Source: Devosia indica
GTDB taxonomy: Bacteria > Pseudomonadota > Alphaproteobacteria > Rhizobiales > Devosiaceae
Direction of reading: 5' to 3'
DNA: 64,000 nt
NCBI RefSeq assembly: GCF_003056405.1
Contig: NZ_PYVZ01000009.1
Coordinates: forward strand, 91,966-155,965
A program made the translations under genes and the position numbers. Every line of letters begins with the position of its first letter. The stretch's first letter is position 1. The notes under the pieces are model-generated. The model saw only the letters and a program-made list of their open reading frames with translations. It ran no database searches and had not been told where the DNA came from. This document shows, one piece after another, positions 37,517 through 46,602 of the stretch.

Positions 37517-38848
37517 ATGCCTTCAAAGATCGCCCTGACCGGCCTTGCCCGTGACCTCGCCCAGCGCGCTGCTGAGGGCAGGACCATCCGTGTCGGCGTG
37601 ATCGGCTCGGGCGAAATGGGCACCGATCTGGTCACCCAGATGAGCCTGATGACCGGCATCGAAATGGCGGCCATCGCCACCCGCCGGCCCCAAACCGCAC
37701 TCGCTGCCATGACCATCGCCTATGGCGAGGACACGATGGGCAAGGTCTGCGACACGCCCAGCGCCGCCACCGCAGCCATTGAGGCCGGCAAGATTGCCAT
37801 CACCTCGGCCGAAACGCTGGTCACTACCCCCAATATCGATGTCGTCATCGATGCCACCGGCAAGCCGGGCGTCGCTGCAGATTATGACCTGATGGCCATG
37901 GAACACGGCAAGCATCTGGTGATGATGAATGTCGAGGCCGACGTCACCATCGGGCCTTATCTCAAGGCCCAGGCCGACAAGCTCGGCGTGGTCTATTCGG
38001 TGGGCGCCGGGGATGAGCCAAGCTCGTGCATGGAGTTGATCGAGTTTGTCTCCGCCCTCGGCCTGGATATCGTTGCGGCCGGCAAGGGCAAGAACAATCC
38101 ATTGAAGCATGACGCCGTGCCCGATGATTATCGCGAGGAGGCCACCCGCCGGAACATGAACCCGCGCATGCTGGTGGAGTTCGTCGATGGCTCCAAGACC
38201 GCCGTCGAAATGACGGCCATTGCCAATGCCACCGGACTGATGCCCGATATTCCCGGCATGCACGGCCCCGCCACCAATCGCGACGATATGGCAAAGGTGC
38301 TGATCCCCAGGGAAGATGGCGGCATTCTCAATTCCTCGGGGGTGGTCGATTTCACCATCGGCAAGGGTGTGGCGCCGGGGGTCTTCGTCATCGTCAAGGC
38401 CACGCACCCGCGCATCATCGAGCGCATGGATGATCTGCATATTGGCCACGGGCCCTATTACGGTTTTTTCCGCCCTTATCACCTGACGAGCCTCGAAGTG
38501 CCGCTGACCTGCGCCCGCATCATGCTGACCGGCAAGCCGGACATGGTGCCGCTGCCCCGTCCGGTGGCTGAAGTCTGCGCCGTCGCCAAGCGCGATCTCA
38601 AACCCGGCGAGGCGCTCGATGCGATTGGCGAGACCTGCTACCGCTCCTTTGCCATGACTGTCACCGACGCCCGCGCGGCCGGCGCCCTGCCGGTGGGCCT
38701 GCTCGAGGGCGGCAAGGTGACCGCGCCAGTGAAAAAGGGCGAACTCATCACCAGCGCCAATGCCCTTCCGGACACCTCAACGCGGCTCTTTGCGCTGCGG
38801 CAGGAACAGGACCGTCTGCTCGGACTCGTCGTCCAAGCTCAGGCGTAG
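37517..38848 (+). CDS. SAF-domain oxidoreductase (homoserine dehydrogenase-like NAD(P) domain)
   Basis: 443 aa. N-terminal Rossmann motif VGVIGSGEMGTDL and IDATGKPG, then a catalytic part with GAGDEPSSCMELIEF, and a C-terminal SAF-like domain (RDLKPGEALDAIGE). This is the architecture of SAF-domain NAD(P)-dependent oxidoreductases linked to sugar acid metabolism; the exact substrate is not readable. The start at 37517 fits; TTG 37460 is a possible upstream start. It overlaps the end of the VOC gene on the other strand by 10 bases. Confidence 0.8.
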   Translation: MPSKIALTGLARDLAQRAAEGRTIRVGVIGSGEMGTDLVTQMSLMTGIEMAAIATRRPQTALAAMTIAYGEDTMGKVCDTPSAATAAIEAGKIAITSAETLVTTPNIDVVIDATGKPGVAADYDLMAMEHGKHLVMMNVEADVTIGPYLKAQADKLGVVYSVGAGDEPSSCMELIEFVSALGLDIVAAGKGKNNPLKHDAVPDDYREEATRRNMNPRMLVEFVDGSKTAVEMTAIANATGLMPDIPGMHGPATNRDDMAKVLIPREDGGILNSSGVVDFTIGKGVAPGVFVIVKATHPRIIERMDDLHIGHGPYYGFFRPYHLTSLEVPLTCARIMLTGKPDMVPLPRPVAEVCAVAKRDLKPGEALDAIGETCYRSFAMTVTDARAAGALPVGLLEGGKVTAPVKKGELITSANALPDTSTRLFALRQEQDRLLGLVVQAQA

Positions 38849-39225
38849 CAGACTGCCTGCAGCTTGTTGCCGTCGGGGTCTCGCACATAGGCCGCGAAGT
38901 AGTTTGGTCCGTAATGCGGGCGCGGGCCCGGCGCGCCTTCGTCGCTGCCACCATGTTGAAGAGCCAGCGCGTGAAACTGCTCCACCTGCGCAGCGCTCTC
39001 GGCGATCAGCGCCACATGGGTGCCATTGCCCCAGGTCGCAGGCCGCCCGTCTTCCGGGGTGTAGAGATAGATCGTGGGCATCTGCCCGTTCTTCTCATAG
39101 GCCAGCGGCTTTTCCGGCGGCTTGGCAAGGCGCTCGAACCCCAGCACGCCGAGCACAGCATCGTAGAAGGCGGCCGAACGGGCCTTGTCATTGGTTCCCA
39201 ATGTGATGTGGCTGATGATGGACAC
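38839..39225 (-). CDS. VOC family protein (glyoxalase-like)
   Basis: 128 aa. VOC fold with HITLGTNDKARSAAFYDAVLG, reported here by its piece KARSAAFYDAVLG, and YVRDPDGNKLQAV near the end. Substrate unknown. Convergent with the SAF-domain gene, overlapping its last 10 bases. Confidence 0.9.
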   Translation of the reverse strand: MSIISHITLGTNDKARSAAFYDAVLGVLGFERLAKPPEKPLAYEKNGQMPTIYLYTPEDGRPATWGNGTHVALIAESAAQVEQFHALALQHGGSDEGAPGPRPHYGPNYFAAYVRDPDGNKLQAVCYA

Positions 39226-39308
39226 GCCGCTCCCTCCCTGGTCGTTTAACTGGTGCCATGCACTTTAGTGTGCCGTGCTGCCAGACCCTGTCACCAGGGC
39301 ATGGCTCC

Positions 39309-39833
39309 TCAATCCTTCTCGACTTCCTCGGCCAGCGGCAGCGGGTAGCGCCGCCTTTGCGGCGGCAGGCGATGCAATAGGGTGCCCATCACCACCAGCA
39401 GCAGGCAGGCCAGGAACAGCACGACAAACAAGGTCACCGCGTCCACACGGCCGGTATAGGTCAGGAGCGGCACGGCCGCTGCCGGGGGATGGGTGACGCG
39501 CAACGCCAGCATGACCAGCATCACCAGCCCCACGCAGAGCGTGGCCAGCCAGAACGGCTCGGGCACCACCGACATGGCCAGCACCGCCGCGACCGTACCA
39601 ATGAAATAGCCCGCGAAGATGTTGATCGGCTGCGCATTTGGCGATTCAGGTTGCCCAAAGATCACCAGCGCCGTTGGCCCCAGCGGCGCCAGCAGCAAGG
39701 GCAGACCGGTGACCGCCGAGAGATAGCCGATCAGCGTCACCGCCGCCGCGGTGGCAGTGGCCGATTTGGCGTGCACCCGCCAATCCTTGCGGGGTTCGTG
39801 CCGGGCAATGAATCGGGCGATCAGGGGGTGCAT
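39309..39833 (-). CDS. HPP family integral membrane protein
   Basis: 174 aa with four hydrophobic helices. The THPPAAAVPLL motif and the FGQPESPNAQPINIF region are diagnostic of HPP proteins, some of which transport nitrite. The start at 39833 has GGCGG upstream. A strong terminator-like hairpin ends only 20 bases before the start codon and may attenuate it. Confidence 0.88.
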   Translation of the reverse strand: MHPLIARFIARHEPRKDWRVHAKSATATAAAVTLIGYLSAVTGLPLLLAPLGPTALVIFGQPESPNAQPINIFAGYFIGTVAAVLAMSVVPEPFWLATLCVGLVMLVMLALRVTHPPAAAVPLLTYTGRVDAVTLFVVLFLACLLLVVMGTLLHRLPPQRRRYPLPLAEEVEKD

Positions 39834-39848
39834 GCTGCCGCCTTGCAG

Positions 39849-39882
39849 GAAAAAGGGGTCTGCCCATATAGGCAAACCCCTT
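39849..39882 (-). terminator. Terminator or attenuator directly upstream of the HPP gene
   Basis: On the minus strand AAGGGGTTTGCC (39882-39871) pairs with GGCAGACCCCTT (39864-39853, one G-T pair) and is followed by TTTCC. It lies 50 bases after the stop of the upstream reductase gene and 19 bases before the HPP start codon. Confidence 0.75.
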
Positions 39883-39931
39883 GCCTGCTGTCAGCCCTGT
39901 GCACTGCCAATGCAGCGCCGCCAGGCAGCAG

Positions 39932-40900
39932 CTAGCCTTGAATGGCAATCTTGCCTTTGCGGCCCGGCTCGCCGCTGGCCGCCACCGCCGCCGCGACAGC
40001 ATCGATTGAAAAGGTCTTCTCGACCGGCATCTTGAGCTTTCCGCTTGCAGCATCGGCGATCAGTTCGCCGAGCAATTGGCCGACCCGCTCCGGCTTGACC
40101 GGTGGATTGGCGCCCCAGAAGCCTTTGACCGTGATGCCGCGGAACAGCAGGTCTGCCGCCGAAATCTGCAGCGGTTGGGCCGTCATCGCGCCAAAGCTGA
40201 TCAATTCGGCCCCATCGCCAAGGATGCTCAGCAACTGGGTTGCCCCCTTGCCGCCCAAGGACTCAATTCCCCGCACGACAGGCGCACCGCCGGTGATCGC
40301 CCGCACCTTGTCCTGCCAGCCCTCGCCTTCGGTCGCCACCACGCTGTCAAAGCCCAGTGCTGCCAGCTCTTTGACGGCCTCCGCCCGCCGCACCAGACCC
40401 AGAACATTGATACCAAGGGCCGCGCCATACTGCGCCACCAGCTTGCCCACGGCGCCATTGGCGGCGTTCAGGGCAATCCACTGCCCGGGCTCGACACCCA
40501 GCGTGTCGAGCAGCATCTTGGCGCTGAGCGGCATGGCTACGAGCTGGCAGGCCGTGGCATCGTCGACACTCTCGGGCACCGGAACCAGGCGGCGCGCATC
40601 GGCCAGGTAATATTCGGCCCAGGTGTTCTGGGCGCCACCAGCAACGCGCTGCCCGACTTGCAGGTTTTCCACCCCCTCGCCCAGGGTCTCGACAACGCCG
40701 ACGGCCTCCTTTCCCGGGACCGCAGGAAGCGCGGGCTTGAAGCCATATTGACCGGCAATGGTCATCAGGTCGTGATTGTGGATAGGCGAGAGCACCATGC
40801 GCACCAGGACTTCGCCTGGTCCCGGTTCCGGACGCGCAGCCTCTTGTGTTGAAAGAACCGTTTCGGGCTGGCCGAACCGAGCATAGACCGCGCGCTTCAT
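39932..40900 (-). CDS. Zinc-type alcohol dehydrogenase-like reductase (quinone reductase family)
   Basis: 322 aa MDR fold. N-terminal GroES-like domain with VPGKEAVGVVETLGEGV, and an NAD(P) domain with NAANGAVGKLVAQYGAALG. No zinc-binding Cys cluster is visible, which fits the zinc-independent quinone reductase or enoyl reductase branch. The start at 40900 is chosen because GGAG lies 6 bases upstream; two upstream in-frame ATGs are alternatives. Divergent from the siderophore-interacting protein gene. Confidence 0.9.
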   Translation of the reverse strand: MKRAVYARFGQPETVLSTQEAARPEPGPGEVLVRMVLSPIHNHDLMTIAGQYGFKPALPAVPGKEAVGVVETLGEGVENLQVGQRVAGGAQNTWAEYYLADARRLVPVPESVDDATACQLVAMPLSAKMLLDTLGVEPGQWIALNAANGAVGKLVAQYGAALGINVLGLVRRAEAVKELAALGFDSVVATEGEGWQDKVRAITGGAPVVRGIESLGGKGATQLLSILGDGAELISFGAMTAQPLQISAADLLFRGITVKGFWGANPPVKPERVGQLLGELIADAASGKLKMPVEKTFSIDAVAAAVAASGEPGRKGKIAIQG

Positions 40901-41010
40901 TGTCATCTCCATTGCAAGATGCCGCAGAGATAGGCGCATTGACGCTTACGTCAAGCTTGTCACGACAGAATCTCTCCGCTAATTCCTGATTAACAATATC
41001 AGGATAACTC

Positions 41011-41820
41011 ATGCTCGAGACTGCCGCCAATGCCCGCGTCATCCAGCGCATCCGCCACGACACCCGGCTGCGCCTGCTGACCGTCACCGGGATCACCGAC
41101 ATCACGCCACTGATGCGCCGCATCCGGCTGGAAGGGGACATGACCGGCTTCGTCTCGCCCGGCCATGCCGACCACATCAAGGCCTTCTTTTTCCCCGAGG
41201 GCACGCCGAGCGAACTGCCGCCGGTCGGCCCCAATGGTGCCCAGTTCCCGCCCGGCACCAGGCGCGAGATGCGCGACTACACGCCGCGCTATTGGAGCGT
41301 GGATGAGGGCTGGATCGATCTCGATTTCGTGCTGCATGGCGATGGCCCGGCTTCTGGCTGGGCCGCTTCTACGCAGATCGGCGACACGCTGGTGATCGGC
41401 GGGCCAAGGGGCAGCCAGGTAGTGCCGCTGGCCTTCGATTGGTATTTGCTGGCCGGCGACGAAACCGCCCTGCCCGCCATCGGCCGCCGCATCGAGGAAT
41501 TGCCAGCCGGCATACCAGTCGTTGCCGTGATCGAGGTTGAGAGCAAGGCCGAGGAACAGCACTTCGAAACCGAAGCCGACATCACCCTGCTCTATGTGCA
41601 CCGCAACGGGGCGCCCGCCGGCACCACCAGCCTGGTGCGGGACGCCATTGCCGCTGCCGGCTTCCCGCCTGGTGAGGCCTATGCCTATATCGCGGGCGAA
41701 GTGAACATGGCCCGGGCGGTCAAGGCGCACCTGATCGAGGAACGCGGCTTCAATCCCGAATGGGTCAAGGCCGCTGGTTATTGGCATCTGGGCATCGCCG
41801 ACGCCCAAGAGGATCACTGA
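41011..41820 (+). CDS. Siderophore-interacting protein (FAD-binding ferric reductase)
   Basis: 269 aa. FAD-binding RDYTPRYW (R-x-Y-T) motif in the N-terminal half and a C-terminal NAD(P)H-binding region with YIAGEVNMARAVKAHL and GYWHLG at the end, as in the SIP family. It reduces ferric siderophores to release iron. AGGA lies 7 bases upstream of the start. Two copies of the two-hairpin repeat follow its stop. Confidence 0.95.
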   Translation: MLETAANARVIQRIRHDTRLRLLTVTGITDITPLMRRIRLEGDMTGFVSPGHADHIKAFFFPEGTPSELPPVGPNGAQFPPGTRREMRDYTPRYWSVDEGWIDLDFVLHGDGPASGWAASTQIGDTLVIGGPRGSQVVPLAFDWYLLAGDETALPAIGRRIEELPAGIPVVAVIEVESKAEEQHFETEADITLLYVHRNGAPAGTTSLVRDAIAAAGFPPGEAYAYIAGEVNMARAVKAHLIEERGFNPEWVKAAGYWHLGIADAQEDH

Positions 41821-41843
41821 CTTCGAGGCGGCGGCAAGGCCGC

Positions 41844-41903
41844 AAAATCCTTCCTGTGGAAGGATTTTAGCTGAGAAGGCCATGAGAACTGGGCTCGAAT
41901 GGC
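41844..41903 (+). repeat. Two-hairpin repeat, copy B1
   Basis: Hairpin 1: perfect 11-bp stem AAAATCCTTCC with triloop TGT (41844-41868). Hairpin 2: GCCAT/ATGGC (41879-41903) enclosing GA/GA and an inner GAAC/GCTC pair with one mismatch. It is 24 bases after the siderophore-interacting protein gene. Confidence 0.85.
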
Positions 41904-41921
41904 GGAGCCGTCCCGCAGAGC

Positions 41922-41980
41922 AAATCGCGCCAGTGGCGCGATTTGAGGCAAGAAGGCCATGAGGACTAGTCCCGAATGGC
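41922..41980 (+). repeat. Two-hairpin repeat, copy B2
   Basis: Hairpin 1: perfect 10-bp stem AAATCGCGCC with triloop AGT. Hairpin 2: GCCAT/ATGGC around GA and a GGAC/GTCC inner helix. It lies 78 bases after copy B1 in a convergent intergenic region, so hairpin 1 could also serve as a bidirectional terminator. Confidence 0.85.
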
Positions 41981-42040
41981 GAGCCCGGCGGCAAGGGGAG
42001 AAGGGACCACGGCCCCGATGATCATCATCGACCCGCTATT

Positions 42041-42925
42041 CTATCGCGGCTGCCCACCCACCGCCTGAACCGCCTTGGCGCCGCCTGCGATCCCGGCCGT
42101 CAAACACGTTGCCGCGCTCTCGCCGCGCAGCAACGCCGCAACGAAGCCAGCGGCGAAGGCATCGCCCGCCCCGGTGGTATCGACCACCTTGACGATGGGT
42201 GCCGGCTGGCTCATCCGCACCCCGTCCCGGTCGCCCAGCGCCGCACCAAACTGGCCGCGCTTGATCACCACTTGGTCAAATTGCTGGCCAAGCGAGCGCA
42301 TCTGTGCATCGAAATCGGCTTCCCCGGTCAGCAGTTCCGCTTCGCTTTCATTGGCGAAAAGCCAACTGCCCGCGCCGACCCAGCCCAGGAACACGGCCGG
42401 TCCCACCTCCTCGAGAAAGCCGGTCGAGGCCGGATCAATGGCGATGGCCACATCCCTCTTGCGGGCGGTCCGCAGGAGCCGCTGCACCGCCATGCGCGGT
42501 CCCGATGCAAAAAAGCTATACCCTGAGACCAGCACCAGTCCCACGCCCTCAAGCAGGCTTTCCGGAAGATCAGCAGGGCTCAAATTGAGATTGGCACCCC
42601 GGTCGGTCAGAAAGCTGCGCTCCCCCGAAGGATCGAGAATGGTCACCAGCACTCCTGAGGGCAGATCCTGGTCCCCGGCAAGCGCCGGCACCACGCCCTG
42701 ACCGCGGAAATAGTTTTCATACATGGGCCGGTCAGCGGCCCCGACCCGGGCGGCAAACAGCACATCGGCGCCGGCCGCGCCCAGCCAGACGGCCTGGTTG
42801 GCCCCTGACCCGCCCGGCCGGTTGCGGATTTCCGCACGCCGGTCCGAGCCAGGCACGATGGGCCCTTCGGGCCGGACGATGATGTCGGTCATCACATCGC
42901 CGACCACCAATACGCGCGCGCTCAT
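42041..42925 (-). CDS. PfkB family carbohydrate kinase (pseudouridine kinase candidate)
   Basis: 294 aa ribokinase-like enzyme. The C-terminal PfkB signature DTTGAGDAFAAGF with the catalytic Asp is intact, and RPGGSGANQAVWLGAAGADV is the N-terminal motif. It overlaps the psuG stop region by 4 bases (ATGA), and psuG with a PfkB kinase is the usual pseudouridine catabolic pair (kinase makes pseudouridine 5'-phosphate, PsuG cleaves it). Substrate assignment rests on this pairing. Confidence 0.85.
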   Translation of the reverse strand: MSARVLVVGDVMTDIIVRPEGPIVPGSDRRAEIRNRPGGSGANQAVWLGAAGADVLFAARVGAADRPMYENYFRGQGVVPALAGDQDLPSGVLVTILDPSGERSFLTDRGANLNLSPADLPESLLEGVGLVLVSGYSFFASGPRMAVQRLLRTARKRDVAIAIDPASTGFLEEVGPAVFLGWVGAGSWLFANESEAELLTGEADFDAQMRSLGQQFDQVVIKRGQFGAALGDRDGVRMSQPAPIVKVVDTTGAGDAFAAGFVAALLRGESAATCLTAGIAGGAKAVQAVGGQPR

Positions 42926-43857
42926 GCCGGGCGCGAAGCGAGCTGGCTCGACAGCGCCACGGCGATCTGGGCGGCGACCTTGGCGTTGTTCTTGACCAGC
43001 GCGATATTGCTCTCCAGCGACTTGCCGCCAGTCAATTCGAAGATGCGCTGCAACAGGAAGGGGGTGGTCGCCTTGCCCTTGATCCCCTGCGCCTCGGCAT
43101 CGGCGAGCGCCTGGGCAATAAAGCCCTCAATGGCACCGGCTTCCCAGGCATCACTTTCGGGAATGGGGTTGGCGATCAGCACACCGCCCATATTGAGGTC
43201 GGACTGGATGGCGAGCAGCTTGGCCACGTCGCCCGCCGTATCGAGGCGCTGGTCGACCTTGAAGCCACTGGTGCGTGCCCAGAAGGCGGGAAAATCCTCG
43301 GTGCCAAAACCCAGTACCGGCACGCCATTGGTTTCGAGCACTTCGAGCGTCTTGGCGATATCGAGGATCGACTTGGCCCCGGCGCAGACCACGGCCACCG
43401 GCGTGCGGCCAAGCTCTTCAAGATCGGCGGAAATATCAAAACTGTCCTCGGCGCCGCGATGCACGCCGCCAATGCCGCCCGTGGCAAAGATGCGGATGCC
43501 GGCCAGTGCCGCAATCTGCATGGTGGTGGCAACCGTCGTGCCGGCCATGACGCCACTGGCCAGCAGCGCCGCCATGTCGCGGCGGCTGGCCTTGGCAGCC
43601 TTGTGCCCCTCTTCGGCCAGGCGCTGCAGATCCTCGCCCGATACCCCGACACAAAGCCGGCCATCCATGATGGCAATGGTCGCAGGCACCGCACCATGCG
43701 CGCGCACCACGGCCTCGACCTCCTGCGCCATGCTCAGATTCTGCGGATAGGGCATGCCATGGGTGATGATGGTCGATTCCAGCGCCACCACCGGCTTGCC
43801 CGCAGCCAGCGCCGCTTTGACATCGCCTGAAACCGACAGATAGGCCTTTGCACTCAT
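42922..43857 (-). CDS. psuG: Pseudouridine-5'-phosphate glycosidase
   Basis: 311 aa. The motifs ALESTIITHGMPYP, GTTVATTM and GGIGGVHRGAEDSFDIS are typical of PsuG, which splits pseudouridine 5'-phosphate into uracil and ribose 5-phosphate. It is followed, with a 4-base overlap, by a PfkB kinase gene. The upstream region is a 440-base gap before the polyamine operon. Confidence 0.96.
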   Translation of the reverse strand: MSAKAYLSVSGDVKAALAAGKPVVALESTIITHGMPYPQNLSMAQEVEAVVRAHGAVPATIAIMDGRLCVGVSGEDLQRLAEEGHKAAKASRRDMAALLASGVMAGTTVATTMQIAALAGIRIFATGGIGGVHRGAEDSFDISADLEELGRTPVAVVCAGAKSILDIAKTLEVLETNGVPVLGFGTEDFPAFWARTSGFKVDQRLDTAGDVAKLLAIQSDLNMGGVLIANPIPESDAWEAGAIEGFIAQALADAEAQGIKGKATTPFLLQRIFELTGGKSLESNIALVKNNAKVAAQIAVALSSQLASRPA

Positions 43858-44297
43858 TGTGTTCTACTCCGAAACGCTCATTTGCCGCCTGTGGGCGGCG
43901 TGATTGGGCGAGCTTGTGCGCCCCGGCAACCATGCGGTCAAGTCCCGTAAAAAACAGCGTCCACACCGCCTTGTCGGCCTTCTGGTTTGTCGATAATTTG
44001 CCTTTGTGCTTGAGAGGGAAAGGACACTTCGCTGGCTAGATCCATTGTTGACGGCGCATCGTCTGCGCCTCGATACGCGCCCGATTTCGGGTTGATCGCC
44101 GCAAGAGTTCCGGGCGCCTTCCGGCGCCGCCCACGCGCGCATATCCATCTCCGTTTCATCCCATTTCCGGGGTCTCCCAGATGAGGCCCCGGGGTTGAGC
44201 CGCGGCTCTATCCGCGAACCGGCGCATGGCGCCTCGAACCGGCTGTCCCCGCACATGCCAATCGCCTCCACCACAGTCCCCACAGGAGACTAAACTG
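43858..44297. other. 440-base intergenic region, no gene recognised
   Basis: It lies between psuG (minus strand) and potF (plus strand) and must hold divergent promoters. I see no coding frame with matching ribosome-binding site. Two small hairpins are present: GGCGCC/GGCGCC with TTCC loop (44113-44128) and CCGGGG/CCCCGG (44167-44192). No riboswitch was recognised. Confidence 0.5.
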
Positions 44298-45389
44298 ATG
44301 AAAAAGTCGCTCGCCATTGCCCTTGGCGCTGTACTGGCTGCGAGCCCTGCCATTGCGCAGGAGGAGCCGGTGCTCAACGTCTATAACTGGTCCGACTACA
44401 TTGCCGAGGACACCATCGCCAATTTCGAGGCGGAGACCGGCATCCAGGTCAATTATGACGTCTATGACAATAACGAGATCGTCGATGCCAAGCTGCTGGC
44501 CGGCAATTCGGGCTATGATATCGTCGTTCCCTCGGGCAACTTCCTCGAGCGCCAGATCCAGGCCGGCCTGATCCTCGAACTCGACAAGTCCAAGCTGACC
44601 AATCTGGGCAATCTCGACCCGGCCGTGATGGCGACCGCCGCCAACCAGGACCCGGACAATGCCCATGCCGTGCCCTATATGATCAACACCATCGGCCTGG
44701 GCTACAATACCGCCAAGGTGACCGAAGCGCTCGGCCCCGATGCGGATCTGGAAAGCTGGGACCTGCTGTTCAAGCCCGAAGTGGTCGAAAAGCTCGCCGG
44801 CTGCGGCGTCGCCGTGCTCGACAGCCCCTCCGAAGTCATGGGCATTGCCCTGCACTATCTCGGTCTCGACCCCAATTCGGAGAGCGAGGAAGACCTGGCA
44901 GCGGCCGAAGCGCTGATGAATTCCATCAAGCCTTCGATCCGCTACTTCCACTCCTCGCAATATATCGACGACCTGGGCAATGGCGAGATCTGCCTGGCCC
45001 TGGGCTATTCGGGTGACATCTTCATCGCCGCCGATGCCGCCGCTGCGGCCGGACAGGGCGTTGAGGTGACCTACCTGATCCCCAAGGAAGGTGCAGCGAC
45101 CCTGTTTGACTTCCTGGCCATCCCCGCCGATGCCCCGCATCCGGAAAATGCCCATGCCTTCATCAACTACATCCTCGAACCCGAGGTCGTAGCCGCCATC
45201 ACCAACTATGTCTTCTACGCCAACCCGAACCTGCCGGCGCTGGAATTCGTGGACGAAGAGGTCAAGTCGAACCCCGGTATCTATCCGCCTGCCGAGACCA
45301 TCGAAAAGGCATTCGTGATGCAGGCACACTCCCCCGATTACGAGGAAGTGCTGACCCGCACCTGGACCCGCATCAAGACCGGTCAGTAA
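44298..45389 (+). CDS. potF: Polyamine ABC transporter substrate-binding protein
   Basis: 363 aa periplasmic protein. A signal peptide ends near AIAQ at about residue 20. LNVYNWSDYIAEDT and later YMINTIGLGYN and LALGYSGDIF are typical of PotD/PotF spermidine/putrescine-binding proteins. AGGAGA is 8 bases before the start. It is the first gene of potFGHI; a hairpin after it probably stabilises its mRNA segment. Confidence 0.93.
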   Translation: MKKSLAIALGAVLAASPAIAQEEPVLNVYNWSDYIAEDTIANFEAETGIQVNYDVYDNNEIVDAKLLAGNSGYDIVVPSGNFLERQIQAGLILELDKSKLTNLGNLDPAVMATAANQDPDNAHAVPYMINTIGLGYNTAKVTEALGPDADLESWDLLFKPEVVEKLAGCGVAVLDSPSEVMGIALHYLGLDPNSESEEDLAAAEALMNSIKPSIRYFHSSQYIDDLGNGEICLALGYSGDIFIAADAAAAAGQGVEVTYLIPKEGAATLFDFLAIPADAPHPENAHAFINYILEPEVVAAITNYVFYANPNLPALEFVDEEVKSNPGIYPPAETIEKAFVMQAHSPDYEEVLTRTWTRIKTGQ

Positions 45390-45400
45390 AACCACGTTGC

Positions 45401-45424
45401 GAAGGGCGGCCCGCGCCGCCCTTC
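45401..45424 (+). promoter_or_regulatory. Intercistronic hairpin after potF
   Basis: GAAGGGCGGC and GCCGCCCTTC pair perfectly over 10 bases around CCGC, 11 bases after the potF stop. No T-run follows, so it looks like a stabilising or attenuating hairpin that favours high binding-protein expression over the transporter genes. Confidence 0.55.
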
Positions 45425-45447
45425 ACCCCTTCGGATAGAGAGCACCA

Positions 45448-46602
45448 ATGGCCAAGAAGCCGCAGCAGCTAGCCATCGACACGCGTCCCTGGCGCGACAC
45501 GGCCAACAACAAGCCTTTCGTGCGCATCAAGAATGTCTCGAAGAAATTCGGCGACATTATCGCGGTGCACGAGGTCTCGCTCGACATCTACAAATCCGAA
45601 CTGTTCTGCCTCCTGGGGGGCTCGGGTTCGGGCAAATCGACGCTGCTACGCATGCTGGCGGGCTTTGAAACCCCAACCTCTGGCACCATCGAAATCGACG
45701 GCCAGGACATGACCGAAGTGCCGCCCTATAACCGGCCGGTCAACATGATGTTCCAGTCCTATGCGCTGTTTCCGCACATGAGCGTGGAGCAGAACATTGC
45801 CTATGGCCTGAAACGCGACGGCCTGCCGCGCGCCGAGATCGCTGCGCGGGTCAATGAACTGCTGGTCCTGGTCAAGCTCCAGGACTATGGCAAACGCAAG
45901 CCGCACCAGCTCTCCGGCGGCCAGCGCCAGCGCGTCGCGCTCGCCCGCGCCCTGGCCAAACGCCCGAAATTGCTGCTGCTCGACGAACCGCTCGGCGCGC
46001 TCGACAAGAAGCTGCGCGAGGAGACCCAGTTCGAACTGGTCAAGATCCAGGAACAGCTCGGTGTCACCTTCATCGTGGTCACCCACGACCAGGAAGAAGC
46101 AATGACCCTGGCCACCCGCATCGGGGTGATGAACCAGGGCGAGATCGCCATGATCGGCGAGCCCACCGATATCTACGAATTTCCCAATTCGCGCTTCGTT
46201 GCCAATTTCATCGGCTCGGCCAATATGGTTGAGGGCGTGGTTTCCGAGGACGAGCCCGACCATGTCCGCATCCGCTCAAGCGAGCTGGGCTGCGACATCT
46301 ATGTCGGCCACGGCGTCGACTGCGCGCCCGAACAACGCCTCTGGTGGGCCATCCGGCCCGAGAAAATGGTCCTGAGCCGCGAGCAGCCCGCGGGGCTTCA
46401 CGGCGCCAATGTGGCCACCGGCATTGTCGAGGAGATCGCCTATCTGGGGGATATCTCGGTCTATCAGATCGCGCTTGAGAGTGGCAAACGCCTCCGCGTC
46501 AGCCAGACCAATTCGGTGCGCGGCAATCCCGACGCCATCACCTGGGATGAGACCGTCTATGTCACCTGGGACGAAGACGCCGGCTCGGTGCTGACGTCAT
46601 GA
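45448..46602 (+). CDS. potG: Polyamine ABC transporter ATP-binding protein
   Basis: 384 aa. Walker [10 protein letters not shown], signature [14 protein letters not shown] and Walker [13 protein letters not shown] are present, with a C-terminal TOBE-like region. It powers import by the PotH/PotI permeases. The stop overlaps the potH ATG by 4 bases. GAGAG lies upstream of the start. Confidence 0.96.
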   Translation: MAKKPQQLAIDTRPWRDTANNKPFVRIKNVSKKFGDIIAVHEVSLDIYKSELFCLLGGSGSGKSTLLRMLAGFETPTSGTIEIDGQDMTEVPPYNRPVNMMFQSYALFPHMSVEQNIAYGLKRDGLPRAEIAARVNELLVLVKLQDYGKRKPHQLSGGQRQRVALARALAKRPKLLLLDEPLGALDKKLREETQFELVKIQEQLGVTFIVVTHDQEEAMTLATRIGVMNQGEIAMIGEPTDIYEFPNSRFVANFIGSANMVEGVVSEDEPDHVRIRSSELGCDIYVGHGVDCAPEQRLWWAIRPEKMVLSREQPAGLHGANVATGIVEEIAYLGDISVYQIALESGKRLRVSQTNSVRGNPDAITWDETVYVTWDEDAGSVLTS

